A model generated the notes under the pieces. The model was given only the letters and a program-made list of their open reading frames with translations, searched no databases and was not told the DNA's origin. Of a DNA stretch of 15,738 bases, positions 8,385 through 15,738 are shown piece after piece. The position numbers and the translations under genes were made by a program. Source of the DNA: Rhodothermia bacterium (lineage in GTDB: Bacteria; Bacteroidota; Rhodothermia; Balneolales; Natronogracilivirgulaceae); assembly GCA_007122185.1 (NCBI GenBank), contig SKUI01000047.1:1-15738 (forward strand). The letters are read 5' to 3'. Every line of letters starts with the position of its first letter. Positions within the stretch are counted from its first letter, which is position 1.

Positions 8385-10031
8385 ATGCGTTTTAGCTCCC
8401 GTACTGTTCTTATCATACTCGTTGTGGCAGGCATTGCTGCCACAGGTTTTATCCTGCGTCCCGATCCGTATTTTCTGATCCAGAAAAACTTCAGGATCTT
8501 CAGCGAAGTCTATGAGAATGTCTCCAGTTCGTACATAGAAGAGGTTGATCCGGAAAAGCTGATCCGGAGCGGCATCGATGCCATGCTCAATGAGCTGGAT
8601 CCGTACACCGTATTGATAGACGAAGCAGGAAGCAGGCAAATGGATATCGTCACAACCGGTCAGTATGCAGGAGTTGGATTGGAAGTTGGTGCCCGCGGGG
8701 GACAGCTTGTCGTTATAGCACCGATTGAGGGCTACTCTGCAGAACGGCGTGGCGTCCGCGCAGGCGACATCATCGAAAAAGTAGATGGCATCGATGTCAC
8801 AAAAATGACAACCGAGGATCTGCAGAGCCTGCTGCGGGGCGATCCGGGAACCACAGTGGTCATCACCATCCGCCGGTATGGCATTGAGGAGTTACTGGAA
8901 TACGAGCTGACCCGGGAGACCATAGAGGTCAAAAACGTGACCTATTACGGGATGCTGGACTCGGACTCCCGTGTTGGCTATATCCTGTTGAGAAGGTTCG
9001 CACAAAATGCCGCCGAGGAAGTCCGCGAGGCCATACTGGATTTGCAGGGGGACCAGCCGCTGGACGGACTTATCCTGGACCTTCGGAATAATCCGGGCGG
9101 ATTACTGGATGAAGCCGTCAAAATCATAGACAAGTTTGTCCCGCCTGGCGAACAGGTCGTGTGGACCGAAGGACGCATGTCCCGCGCGAACCAGCAATAC
9201 GAGACATCCGAAAAACCGGTTTACCCGGACGGGCCGCTCGTAGTGCTCCAGAACAGCGGCAGTGCCAGTGCCTCTGAAATAGTAAGCGGTTCATTGCAGG
9301 ATTTGGATCGTGCGGTGGTGATAGGAGAACGGAGTTTTGGGAAAGGCCTGGTACAGATTGTCCAGCCGCTATCCTACAACATGTCCCTGAAAATTACTAC
9401 ATCCAAATACTACATTCCCAGCGGTCGTTCGATTCAGTCCACGCCGTACCTTACCAGCGAGGAGGCAATGGCCATGCAGGAGGTTCCGGATTCGCTCCGG
9501 ACACGTCACAGCACACGTGGCGGTCGTACTGTTTACGAGGGAATCGGCATAGAACCGGATTTGATCGTTCCACAGCGCTCACACAGCATGCTGGAGATTG
9601 CCCTCTTGCAGAACAGTCACTATTTCTTCTTTGCCAATGAATACACTGCCGGGTTGGAAGAACTGGATCCGGAGTTGGGACCGGATGATTACTATGCGGT
9701 TTTCCGTGAGTATCTGGAAGAACAGGGGTTCGAGTACACGACCCGTGCCGAGCGCCACCTTGAACGATTTATGGAATCCCTTGATCCGGCAGTCATGGAA
9801 ATCTCAACCGATCGCATAGATGCCACGAAGGAGCTCGTGGCACTGGAGAAGAAGCAGGAAGAGGAACGGTATTCAGAGCATATCAAACAAGAACTCTATC
9901 TCGAGCTGGTTTCCCGGTTCAATGGCAGCCGCGCACGAATGAAAGAACATTTGAAAACCGATGATACGGCACGGAAAGGTGTTGCTATTATTGAAAACCG
10001 GGAAAGATATCTTTCCATACTGGAGCCCTGA
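8385..10031 (+). CDS. S41-family C-terminal processing peptidase (CtpA/Prc type)
   Basis: Serine protease that trims or degrades envelope proteins from their C-termini, acting in the periplasm or anchored in the inner membrane. Of 548 residues, 6-23 are a hydrophobic signal or anchor. A PDZ domain spans about 93-166 (GVGLEVG, VRAGDIIEKVDG), followed by the S41 core. The catalytic Ser is in the GSASASE segment (292-298); Ser295 lies 25 residues before Lys320 of SFGKG, the spacing of the Ser-Lys dyad in CtpB and Prc, so the dyad appears intact. About 150 residues after the core, from about 400, are charged, helical-looking and unassigned. The ATG at 8385 was chosen over a TTG three codons upstream. 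The position between a murein transglycosylase and envelope genes fits a role in peptidoglycan hydrolase or lipoprotein turnover, which is inference. Confidence 0.94.
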   Translation: MRFSSRTVLIILVVAGIAATGFILRPDPYFLIQKNFRIFSEVYENVSSSYIEEVDPEKLIRSGIDAMLNELDPYTVLIDEAGSRQMDIVTTGQYAGVGLEVGARGGQLVVIAPIEGYSAERRGVRAGDIIEKVDGIDVTKMTTEDLQSLLRGDPGTTVVITIRRYGIEELLEYELTRETIEVKNVTYYGMLDSDSRVGYILLRRFAQNAAEEVREAILDLQGDQPLDGLILDLRNNPGGLLDEAVKIIDKFVPPGEQVVWTEGRMSRANQQYETSEKPVYPDGPLVVLQNSGSASASEIVSGSLQDLDRAVVIGERSFGKGLVQIVQPLSYNMSLKITTSKYYIPSGRSIQSTPYLTSEEAMAMQEVPDSLRTRHSTRGGRTVYEGIGIEPDLIVPQRSHSMLEIALLQNSHYFFFANEYTAGLEELDPELGPDDYYAVFREYLEEQGFEYTTRAERHLERFMESLDPAVMEISTDRIDATKELVALEKKQEEERYSEHIKQELYLELVSRFNGSRARMKEHLKTDDTARKGVAIIENRERYLSILEP

Positions 10032-10037
10032 TTAACA

Positions 10038-10898
10038 TTGCTGAAAGCTGATTTACATATCCACACAACGGCATCGGACGGGAAACTGACCCCGGCACAG
10101 GTGGTGTCACAGGCACTCGAGACCGATTTGGATATCATTGCCATTACCGACCATGATACGCTTGCAGGGATCGAGGAGGCCAGAATAGCTGCAGAGGGGA
10201 CGCGTCTCCGCGTAGTGGCGGGTGTGGAGATCAGCACGCTTTATCAGGGACGTGAATGCCATATGCTGGCGTATGCCTTTGAAGATGCGAACCTGCTCGA
10301 CAAGCTTCTTGCGGACCAGAAAAAAAGAAGAATTGAGCGTGCACGGACCATTATCAGCAAACTTAACGCCATGGGATTTGACATCAGCTATGACGAGATC
10401 CTGGGTGAAGCCGGACGGGCATCAATCGGGCGCCCGCATATAGCCCGCGTAATGATAAAAAAGGGGTATGCAGCTGACGCACAGGAAGTATTCGTCCGTT
10501 ACCTGGGCAATGAATCCAGCGCATATCATAAAATCGATTATCCCGACGCTGCGGATGTCATAGATAACATCCATCTTGCCGGAGGGATTGCGATACTCGC
10601 CCATCCCGGGAATTCCTATAATTTCATCGAAATAAAAGAATTAAAGGAGAGCGGGCTGGATGGACTGGAGTGCTATCACTCATCGCACACAAGTATCCAC
10701 AAACGGCGCTATCTGACCTATTGCCAGAGTCATGACCTGATTGCTACCGGAGGATCGGATTTTCATGGCACCGTGCAGGATTATTATCAGTTCGGGGTAA
10801 TTCATATACCCCTTGAGCCGGACTCGCCGTTGCTGAAAAACTCCGGTAACGGAGTCCATGACCAAACAGAAACATATTTACAAACACTATGCAAGTGA
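10038..10898 (+). CDS. PHP-domain phosphoesterase, YciV/RNase AM-like
   Basis: Metal-dependent phosphoesterase. The closest resemblance I recognise is the YciV family (3',5'-nucleotide bisphosphate phosphatase / 5'-3' RNase AM), which has a similar length of about 290 residues. PHP metal ligands are visible: His7 and His9 (ADLHIHTTASDG, with Asp14), Asp38/His39 (AITDHDTL), the ILAHPG segment, and a terminal SDFHG. The inserted GRPHIARVMIKKGYA segment is characteristic of YciV-like members. The start is TTG at 10038. An in-frame TGA, the ctpA stop, lies two codons upstream, and no ATG occurs before the first metal ligand, so a non-ATG start is forced. It follows ctpA by 6 bases and overlaps ribH by 10. 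Substrate (pAp-type nucleotides or RNA ends) is inference. Confidence 0.9.
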   Translation: MLKADLHIHTTASDGKLTPAQVVSQALETDLDIIAITDHDTLAGIEEARIAAEGTRLRVVAGVEISTLYQGRECHMLAYAFEDANLLDKLLADQKKRRIERARTIISKLNAMGFDISYDEILGEAGRASIGRPHIARVMIKKGYAADAQEVFVRYLGNESSAYHKIDYPDAADVIDNIHLAGGIAILAHPGNSYNFIEIKELKESGLDGLECYHSSHTSIHKRRYLTYCQSHDLIATGGSDFHGTVQDYYQFGVIHIPLEPDSPLLKNSGNGVHDQTETYLQTLCK

Positions 10899-11365
10899 AC
10901 AAGATAGAAGGTACTTTCAACGTTACAGGTGTCAAAATCGGAATTGTGGTATCCCGATGGAACAGCTTTATTACCGAACGGCTCCTGGAGGGCGCGGTTG
11001 ATATGTTGAAACGCCACGGGGTTGAGGAATCGCATATAGATGTCGTATATTGCCCCGGTTCTTTTGAAATTCCCCTGGTCACATCCAGGCTGGCCGAAAA
11101 AGGCAAACATGACGCGATTATCTGCCTCGGAGTGATTATCCGCGGATCCACTCCGCATTTTGATTTCGTCGCCGGATCCGCGAGCAGAGGAATTTCCGAT
11201 GTCATGCTGAAGTATCAGATTCCCGTTGGATTCGGAGTATTGACCACAGACTCCATTGAACAGGCCATAGAACGGGCAGGTACAAAAGCCGGCAACAAAG
11301 GCGGAGAAACAGCAATGACCGTACTCGAAATGATTTCGCTTTCCGGGCAAATTGATACTCTCTGA
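10889..11365 (+). CDS. ribH: 6,7-dimethyl-8-ribityllumazine synthase
   Basis: Condenses 5-amino-6-ribitylamino-uracil with 3,4-dihydroxy-2-butanone 4-phosphate to form the riboflavin precursor lumazine; cytoplasmic, usually a pentamer or 60-mer. The 158 residues match the family. Motifs seen: SRWNSFITERLLEGA at 22-36 (substrate pocket with an aromatic residue), GSFEIPL at 57-63, and CLGVIIRGSTPHFDFV at 79-94 with the catalytic-type His90. A KAGNKGGE segment near the end is also typical. The ATG overlaps the PHP gene by 10 bases, implying coupled translation. No other riboflavin gene is in the window and no FMN-riboswitch-like leader is seen, so its expression probably follows the surrounding operon. 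Confidence 0.97.
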   Translation: MQVNKIEGTFNVTGVKIGIVVSRWNSFITERLLEGAVDMLKRHGVEESHIDVVYCPGSFEIPLVTSRLAEKGKHDAIICLGVIIRGSTPHFDFVAGSASRGISDVMLKYQIPVGFGVLTTDSIEQAIERAGTKAGNKGGETAMTVLEMISLSGQIDTL

Positions 11366-11420
11366 GGCCGGAACAGCACTCGCAATACCGTTTGATAACA
11401 AATTATTAACCGATTTTTCT

Positions 11421-12236
11421 TTGAATACCGAAGAACCTACATCACAACAGCAATCCCCTGAAGACAAGCATAAACAGGACTTTCTCCGGAACAGGGGAGA
11501 AATCCCCTGCCATATCGCCGTCATCATGGACGGAAACGGCAGATGGGCGAAAAGCCGGGGAAGCGTCCGTATTGCCGGCCATAAAGCCGGGGTGGATTCT
11601 GTGAAGGATATCGTGGAGGCCTGCGGGCAGCTGGGGGTCCGGCATCTGACCCTGTACGCCTTTTCAACCGAAAACTGGGGGCGCCCCAAGGGCGAGATCA
11701 GTGCCCTGATGAAACTGCTCGTTCAGTCGCTGCGGTCGGAAACCCGAAAACTCCACGAAAACGAAATCAAACTGACTTCTATCGGGGAGATCGACCGTCT
11801 TCCGCCAACTTGTCGACGTGAACTCGAAGAGGCCATTTCACTTACCGCCGATAACAAGCGGATGGAACTGTGCCTCGCGCTCAGCTACTCCGGAAGATGG
11901 GATATCCGTCAGGCCGTGAGCCGGATTTCGCAGAAAGTAAAAGATGGGATTCTCTGTCCAGATGAGATCACCAACGAAACCATCACAGACCATCTTGCCA
12001 CAGCACATATCCCCGACCCCGATCTGATTGTCAGGACCAGCGGTGAATTCCGGTTGAGCAACTTCCTTCTCTGGCAATCGGCCTACTCGGAACTGTATGT
12101 CACCAAGACATACTGGCCGGATTTCCGGAGAGACGAACTGTACCAGGCCGTTGAATCTTATCAAAGCAGAGAGCGTCGATTTGGCAGGGTTTCCTCTCAT
12201 TTTGAACTCGAGGAATCCCCTTTAGCCATCAGATGA
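11421..12236 (+). CDS. uppS: Isoprenyl transferase (undecaprenyl diphosphate synthase)
   Basis: cis-Prenyltransferase that extends farnesyl diphosphate with isopentenyl diphosphate to make the C55 lipid carrier for peptidoglycan and O-antigen assembly; cytoplasmic, membrane-associated. From TTG 11421 the protein has 271 residues. Signatures: HIAVIMDGNGRWA with Asp37 as the conserved catalytic Asp, GHKAGV, YAFSTENWGRP, and the C-terminal RTSGEFRLSNFLLWQSAYSE and WPDF segments. The start is uncertain because there is no in-frame ATG before the catalytic motif. TTG at 11421 follows an A/T-rich stretch. TTG at 11352 would add 23 residues and overlap ribH by 14 bases, but those codons (including TTA TTA) look non-coding. 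The stop overlaps the bamA start (ATGA). Confidence 0.93.
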   Translation: MNTEEPTSQQQSPEDKHKQDFLRNRGEIPCHIAVIMDGNGRWAKSRGSVRIAGHKAGVDSVKDIVEACGQLGVRHLTLYAFSTENWGRPKGEISALMKLLVQSLRSETRKLHENEIKLTSIGEIDRLPPTCRRELEEAISLTADNKRMELCLALSYSGRWDIRQAVSRISQKVKDGILCPDEITNETITDHLATAHIPDPDLIVRTSGEFRLSNFLLWQSAYSELYVTKTYWPDFRRDELYQAVESYQSRERRFGRVSSHFELEESPLAIR

Positions 12237-14800
12237 TGAAAAGTACCACACCATCAGAAATAAAGATTTTGACAAGACGTTCTTATACCGTGTTTTCCAT
12301 TTTCCGCATCATATTATTCTCCGTTGCAACTGCAACCATCCTCAGCCTGTCGGTTGTACCCGTGCTTCATGCGCAGGTTGTACCTGATACCCCGGAAGAC
12401 AAGCCTGTCTTTCGCCCGGCCAACCCTTCGGAAATGCAGCCCAGGCTCTTTGAGCTGGTTGAAGTCACTGCCACCGGGAGTAACTTTTACAGCCAAACCT
12501 TCATTGTCAACGCATCCAACCTGACGGTTGGAAGCAATATCCGGATTCCGGGTGACGACGTCTCCCAGGCCATCAAAAGACTGCATAACACGGGACTGTT
12601 TTCCGATGTGAAAATTTACAAGCGGCAGGTGGGGCGGGATGGAATAATTTTGGATATCGAAGTGACAGAACAGCCGCGGCTGGAGCGATACACCATCGAG
12701 GGCGTACGGCGTTCGCAAAGAAGGGACCTGGAAAGAAAGATTCCGCTGTCACGGGGATTTGCAGTCACCGAATCCGCGAAAGCACAATCCGAAAAAACCA
12801 TACTCAGATACTTTGAAAACCGCGGTTATCGTGGAACAACAGTTGAAACGGTGGCTTCAGAAACCGATACGCTGCGCAATCGCATATCGCTCACCTTCCA
12901 CGTAGACCGGGGGGAACGGATCCAGATACGGACCATTGAATTTGAAGGCAATGAAAGTTTTTCCGATCGCAGACTGCGCAAAAATATCGGGGATATAAAA
13001 CGGGACCGGTGGTGGCGGTTCTTCAGTCGACAGACCTACAACAGCGAAGATTTTGTAGAAGGAAAGGAAGAATTACTGGCATTTTACCGTGAAAACGGAT
13101 TCCTCGATGCCAGGGTTATCGATGACTCTGTCTATGTCTACACACGAAGAAGAGATAAGCAGTCTATCGGGGTCTTTTTGAAGATTGATGAAGGGCCACA
13201 GTACCGGGTCAGGAACATCGAATGGGAAGGAAATACCGTATACACCGGTGAACAGCTCTCGGCAGCACTCGACATGGCCACCGGCGATGTCTTCAACGAA
13301 AGGAAATTTGAAGAAAATCTCAGGCAGAACCGGCATGAAACCGATGTCACGAGCATGTACCATAATATCGGGTACCTCTTTTTCAATGTGCAGCCCGAAT
13401 TTGAGCGGGTGGAAGGGGATTCGCTGGACATCACCCTGTTCATGATCGAGGATGATATCGCGACAGTACGCATGGTGGAGTTCATGGGCAACACCAAAAC
13501 CCATGACGATGTGGTCCGGCGTACCCTGAGAAATCTGCCCGGTTCCAGATACAACCGCTCGGCGATCATCCGTTCCATCCGTGAACTTGCTCAGCTTGGC
13601 TATTTCAATCCGGAAGCCATTCAGCCCGATCTTGATGTTGACTATGAGGATAAGGAAGTGGATATCATCTACTATCTGGATGAGTCCATGAGCACGGACA
13701 ACTTCGAGTTTTCAGGCGGGTATGGCGGCCGCCAATTCGGACTCATCCTGGCTGCCAGGGTCAATTTCAACAACTTTTCCGCACGGAATATTTTTAATGG
13801 TTCTGCCTGGCGCCCCCTGCCCAGCGGTGACGGACAGCGGCTCTCCATGGGTGTGCAAATGACAGGTCGCGGTTACCAGCATTTCAGTTTCGGCTTCCAG
13901 GAACCCTGGTTTTTGGGCAGGCCCAATTCGTTCGGTATCAATCTTTCCTACAGCCTCTTCTCGGGTGGAAGGGGTACTTTCTTCGGATCCTCGACAACCC
14001 GGCAGGAGATGTTCTCCGGTTCCATCGCTTACGGCAGACGGTTGAACTGGCCGGATGACTATTTCCGCCATGTCACCCGGTTGCGTTATCAGTACTTTGA
14101 TGTGACCGGATTTGAAAGACTGCTCGGCGGCCAGGCAAGCATAATTTCGATCTCTCAGGAACTGCAGCGTAATTCAACCGACAACCCGATATCCCCGAAT
14201 GTAGGATCACGCTTCTCCATCAGCGGAGAGGCCGCACCAAATTTGCCGGGCTTCTCCCAGTATTTCAAGTTGGGGATGGATTATCAGTATCACATTCCGA
14301 TTGTTGGCAAGCTTGTTGCAACATACGGAATGGAATTCGGATACATGAGCTGGTTCAGTAAATCCAACAGAAGCCAGTTCCAGCGGTTCTACCTTGGTGG
14401 CACCCCGTTGCAGCAGCAGCAGGTATTTACCAGGGAAAACATCGATATGAGAGGGTATCCCGGAGGTTTTGAAGGCTCTATCTCACCGTACCGTGACGGG
14501 GAAGAAATTGGTGGAACCGTATACAACAAATATATGACAGAGCTCAGATATCCCCTTATCAGCACCGAGCAGGTACAGCTTATCCCTTACGCATTCGTCG
14601 AAGCCGGAAATTCGTTCCTCGGATACAAGGAATTTGATCCATTTAACGTCAAACGCTCCGCAGGGTTCGGTGCGCGTATTTTCATGCCTATTCTCGGTCT
14701 CATTGACCTGAGTTACGGCTACCGCTTCGACGGTCTCGAAACACCAGGTGTGAACGCCAATGAATGGCAGTTTCTGTTCAACATTGGAGCCCCGTTCTGA
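12233..14800 (+). CDS. bamA: Outer membrane protein assembly factor BamA
   Basis: Omp85-family core of the BAM complex, which folds beta-barrel proteins into the outer membrane. The 855-residue protein has a signal peptide ending at about residue 48 (LHAQ), with an unusually long polar N-region. A TTG at 12269 or GTG at 12290 would give a normal-length signal. Five POTRA-like repeats follow at about 73-147, 148-227, 228-320, 322-409 and 410-485, each ending in a beta-strand before the next. The barrel runs from about 488 to the end and closes with the C-terminal Phe expected of outer membrane proteins. The conserved loop-6 motif appears as MRGYPGG at 739-745, where E. coli has VRGF. The gene overlaps uppS by 4 bases and is followed after 2 bases by a Skp-like chaperone gene. 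Confidence 0.97.
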   Translation: MMKSTTPSEIKILTRRSYTVFSIFRIILFSVATATILSLSVVPVLHAQVVPDTPEDKPVFRPANPSEMQPRLFELVEVTATGSNFYSQTFIVNASNLTVGSNIRIPGDDVSQAIKRLHNTGLFSDVKIYKRQVGRDGIILDIEVTEQPRLERYTIEGVRRSQRRDLERKIPLSRGFAVTESAKAQSEKTILRYFENRGYRGTTVETVASETDTLRNRISLTFHVDRGERIQIRTIEFEGNESFSDRRLRKNIGDIKRDRWWRFFSRQTYNSEDFVEGKEELLAFYRENGFLDARVIDDSVYVYTRRRDKQSIGVFLKIDEGPQYRVRNIEWEGNTVYTGEQLSAALDMATGDVFNERKFEENLRQNRHETDVTSMYHNIGYLFFNVQPEFERVEGDSLDITLFMIEDDIATVRMVEFMGNTKTHDDVVRRTLRNLPGSRYNRSAIIRSIRELAQLGYFNPEAIQPDLDVDYEDKEVDIIYYLDESMSTDNFEFSGGYGGRQFGLILAARVNFNNFSARNIFNGSAWRPLPSGDGQRLSMGVQMTGRGYQHFSFGFQEPWFLGRPNSFGINLSYSLFSGGRGTFFGSSTTRQEMFSGSIAYGRRLNWPDDYFRHVTRLRYQYFDVTGFERLLGGQASIISISQELQRNSTDNPISPNVGSRFSISGEAAPNLPGFSQYFKLGMDYQYHIPIVGKLVATYGMEFGYMSWFSKSNRSQFQRFYLGGTPLQQQQVFTRENIDMRGYPGGFEGSISPYRDGEEIGGTVYNKYMTELRYPLISTEQVQLIPYAFVEAGNSFLGYKEFDPFNVKRSAGFGARIFMPILGLIDLSYGYRFDGLETPGVNANEWQFLFNIGAPF

Positions 14801-14802
14801 TC

Positions 14803-15348
14803 ATGAAAAAACTGTTGCCAATCCTCATCCTTCCAGTTGCTCTCGCCTTTCTTGCGGCGCCCTCCGCAACAGCACAGCAGAAAATCGGATATATCGATTC
14901 CGATGTCATCATGCGTGAAATACCGGAGTATACGGGAATTCGGCAACGGCTGGAGACAATTGCACAGAACTGGAAACAGGAAATTGATGAAATGCAGGTT
15001 GAGATCGAGCGCTTGCAGCAGGATTTTGAAGCGCGCGAGATCCTTTTTACACCGGATATCAGAAGACAGCGCCAGCAGGAAATCGATCAGAAGATCCGTG
15101 AACGGGAACAGTATATAAACCGGCGTTTTGGCCCCGATGGCGACTATTTCAAACAACAGGAAGAACTGCTTGAACCACTGCAGCAGCGCATTCTCGAAGC
15201 AGTCATAAAAGTAGCCGAAAGAGAAGGTTTTGATCACGTTTTTGACCGGGCAGGAGACTATTTGTTCCTCTATTCGCGCAGACGCTGGGATATCAGCCGT
15301 GATGTGCTGCAGGAAATGGGGATTTTCATTGATGATGATTCGCTTTGA
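14803..15348 (+). CDS. OmpH/Skp-family periplasmic chaperone (first copy)
   Basis: Skp-type chaperone that holds unfolded outer membrane proteins in the periplasm for delivery to BamA. The 181-residue precursor starts with a typical signal peptide (1-24, cleavage near SATAQQ). A short first strand KIGYIDSDVIMREIPEY follows, then a long charged coiled-coil-like stretch from about 42 to 135 (many Glu, Gln, Arg), then a closing beta/helix segment ending IDDDSL. This strand-coil-strand plan is the Skp fold. The ATG at 14803 is chosen because it opens the signal peptide; an upstream in-frame ATG at 14764 lies inside bamA. It starts 2 bases after bamA and so is surely co-transcribed with it. Confidence 0.93.
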   Translation: MKKLLPILILPVALAFLAAPSATAQQKIGYIDSDVIMREIPEYTGIRQRLETIAQNWKQEIDEMQVEIERLQQDFEAREILFTPDIRRQRQQEIDQKIREREQYINRRFGPDGDYFKQQEELLEPLQQRILEAVIKVAEREGFDHVFDRAGDYLFLYSRRRWDISRDVLQEMGIFIDDDSL

Positions 15349-15462
15349 TACCGATCGGCACAATTATTGGGTATGGACATTCGTATTCTATTATGACGTT
15401 TTGCAAATGCAGTCAGATTCACCTTATCTTATCAAACTTTTTACGTTAACTGCAAACACACC
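15349..15462 (+). promoter_or_regulatory. Gap between the two skp-like genes with a weak promoter candidate
   Basis: The 114-bp gap is AT-rich compared with its neighbours. It contains TTGCAA at 15401-15406 and TATCTT at 15425-15430, 18 bp apart, each matching 4 of 6 sigma-70 consensus bases. This could let the second chaperone gene be expressed on its own, but the match is weak. No strong terminator hairpin is seen. Confidence 0.25.
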
Positions 15463-15738
15463 ATGATGAAGTATTTCACAACAACCATTATTCTCCTGTT
15501 TGGACTTACTCTTGCTGCAAGCGCTCAGATGAGAGTGGGCTACATGGATCCGCAAGTGGTTTTAGACAACCTCCCGGAGAAAGAGGCCATTGAGCGACAG
15601 CTAAACAGATTCCTGGACAGCAGAGAAGCAGAATTTGAAGAAAAAGCCATAGAGCTGCAGAATATGCTGGCAAGATTCCAGCAAGAAGCCCCCAATCTCT
15701 CTGAAGAGGAAACCAGACGCCGGCAGCAGGAACTGCAA
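15463..15738 (+). CDS. OmpH/Skp-family periplasmic chaperone (second copy, 3' end outside window)
   Basis: Ninety-two codons of a second Skp-like chaperone, cut by the window edge. A signal peptide covers residues 1-22 (cleavage near AASAQ). The mature start RVGYMDPQVVLDNLPE aligns with KIGYIDSDVIMREIPE of the upstream copy. From about residue 40 the sequence becomes a Glu/Gln/Arg-rich coiled coil (SREAEFEEKAIELQNMLARFQQE). The two copies are diverged paralogues rather than a recent duplication, since the DNA between them is not similar over long stretches. ATG at 15463 and at 15466 are both possible starts. Tandem ompH genes after bamA are common in Bacteroidota. Confidence 0.9.
   Translation, partial: MMKYFTTTIILLFGLTLAASAQMRVGYMDPQVVLDNLPEKEAIERQLNRFLDSREAEFEEKAIELQNMLARFQQEAPNLSEEETRRRQQELQ

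Noticed and set aside
10802..11689. 295-residue open frame on the minus strand opposite ribH and uppS
   Set aside because: It lies antisense to two genes with clear catalytic motifs, and its translation is Cys/Ser/Phe-rich with no domain, so it is a shadow frame.

Overview
The window is about 15.7 kb of dense housekeeping DNA, with moderate GC and almost fully coding. It probably comes from a Bacteroidota/Balneolota-type (FCB group) Gram-negative bacterium. Three things support this. The order uppS - bamA - skp/ompH - skp/ompH is typical of that group. The coding starts almost all lack a Shine-Dalgarno sequence. The envelope proteins (BamA ending in Phe, periplasmic Skp, LysM transglycosylase) imply an outer membrane. 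The assignment is inferred from these features, not from a database search.

Left part (1-3811). A 23S rRNA 2'-O-methyltransferase of the RlmB/TrmH family is encoded on the minus strand and runs off the left edge. Divergent from it are two small overlapping genes for unrecognised proteins with two membrane segments each. They are followed by pyrG (CTP synthase) and, one base after its stop, a Nudix hydrolase.

Middle part (3804-6197). A GNAT acetyltransferase gene on the minus strand converges on and overlaps the Nudix gene. The 3' ends of both lie in a 20-bp tandem duplication. Divergent from the GNAT gene is nadE, the glutamine-dependent NAD+ synthetase, which carries an unusual Pro/Ala/Gly-rich insertion between its two domains.

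Right part (6326-15738). A long co-directional run is probably one or two operons: a MltD-like lytic transglycosylase with three LysM repeats, a CtpA-type S41 peptidase, a PHP phosphoesterase (YciV/RNase AM-like), ribH (lumazine synthase), uppS (undecaprenyl diphosphate synthase), bamA and two tandem skp/ompH chaperone genes, the second cut by the window end. Most junctions are overlaps or gaps of a few bases. The theme is envelope construction: lipid carrier supply, outer-membrane protein insertion and chaperoning, peptidoglycan cleavage and periplasmic proteolysis. ribH and the PHP gene are the metabolic passengers.

No gap exceeds 300 bp; the largest is about 165 bp. I see no tRNA, rRNA, CRISPR array, insertion sequence, integrase or phage gene. 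I do not see a novel multi-gene system here. The least explained parts are the two small membrane proteins upstream of pyrG, the NadE linker and the repeat at the Nudix/GNAT junction.
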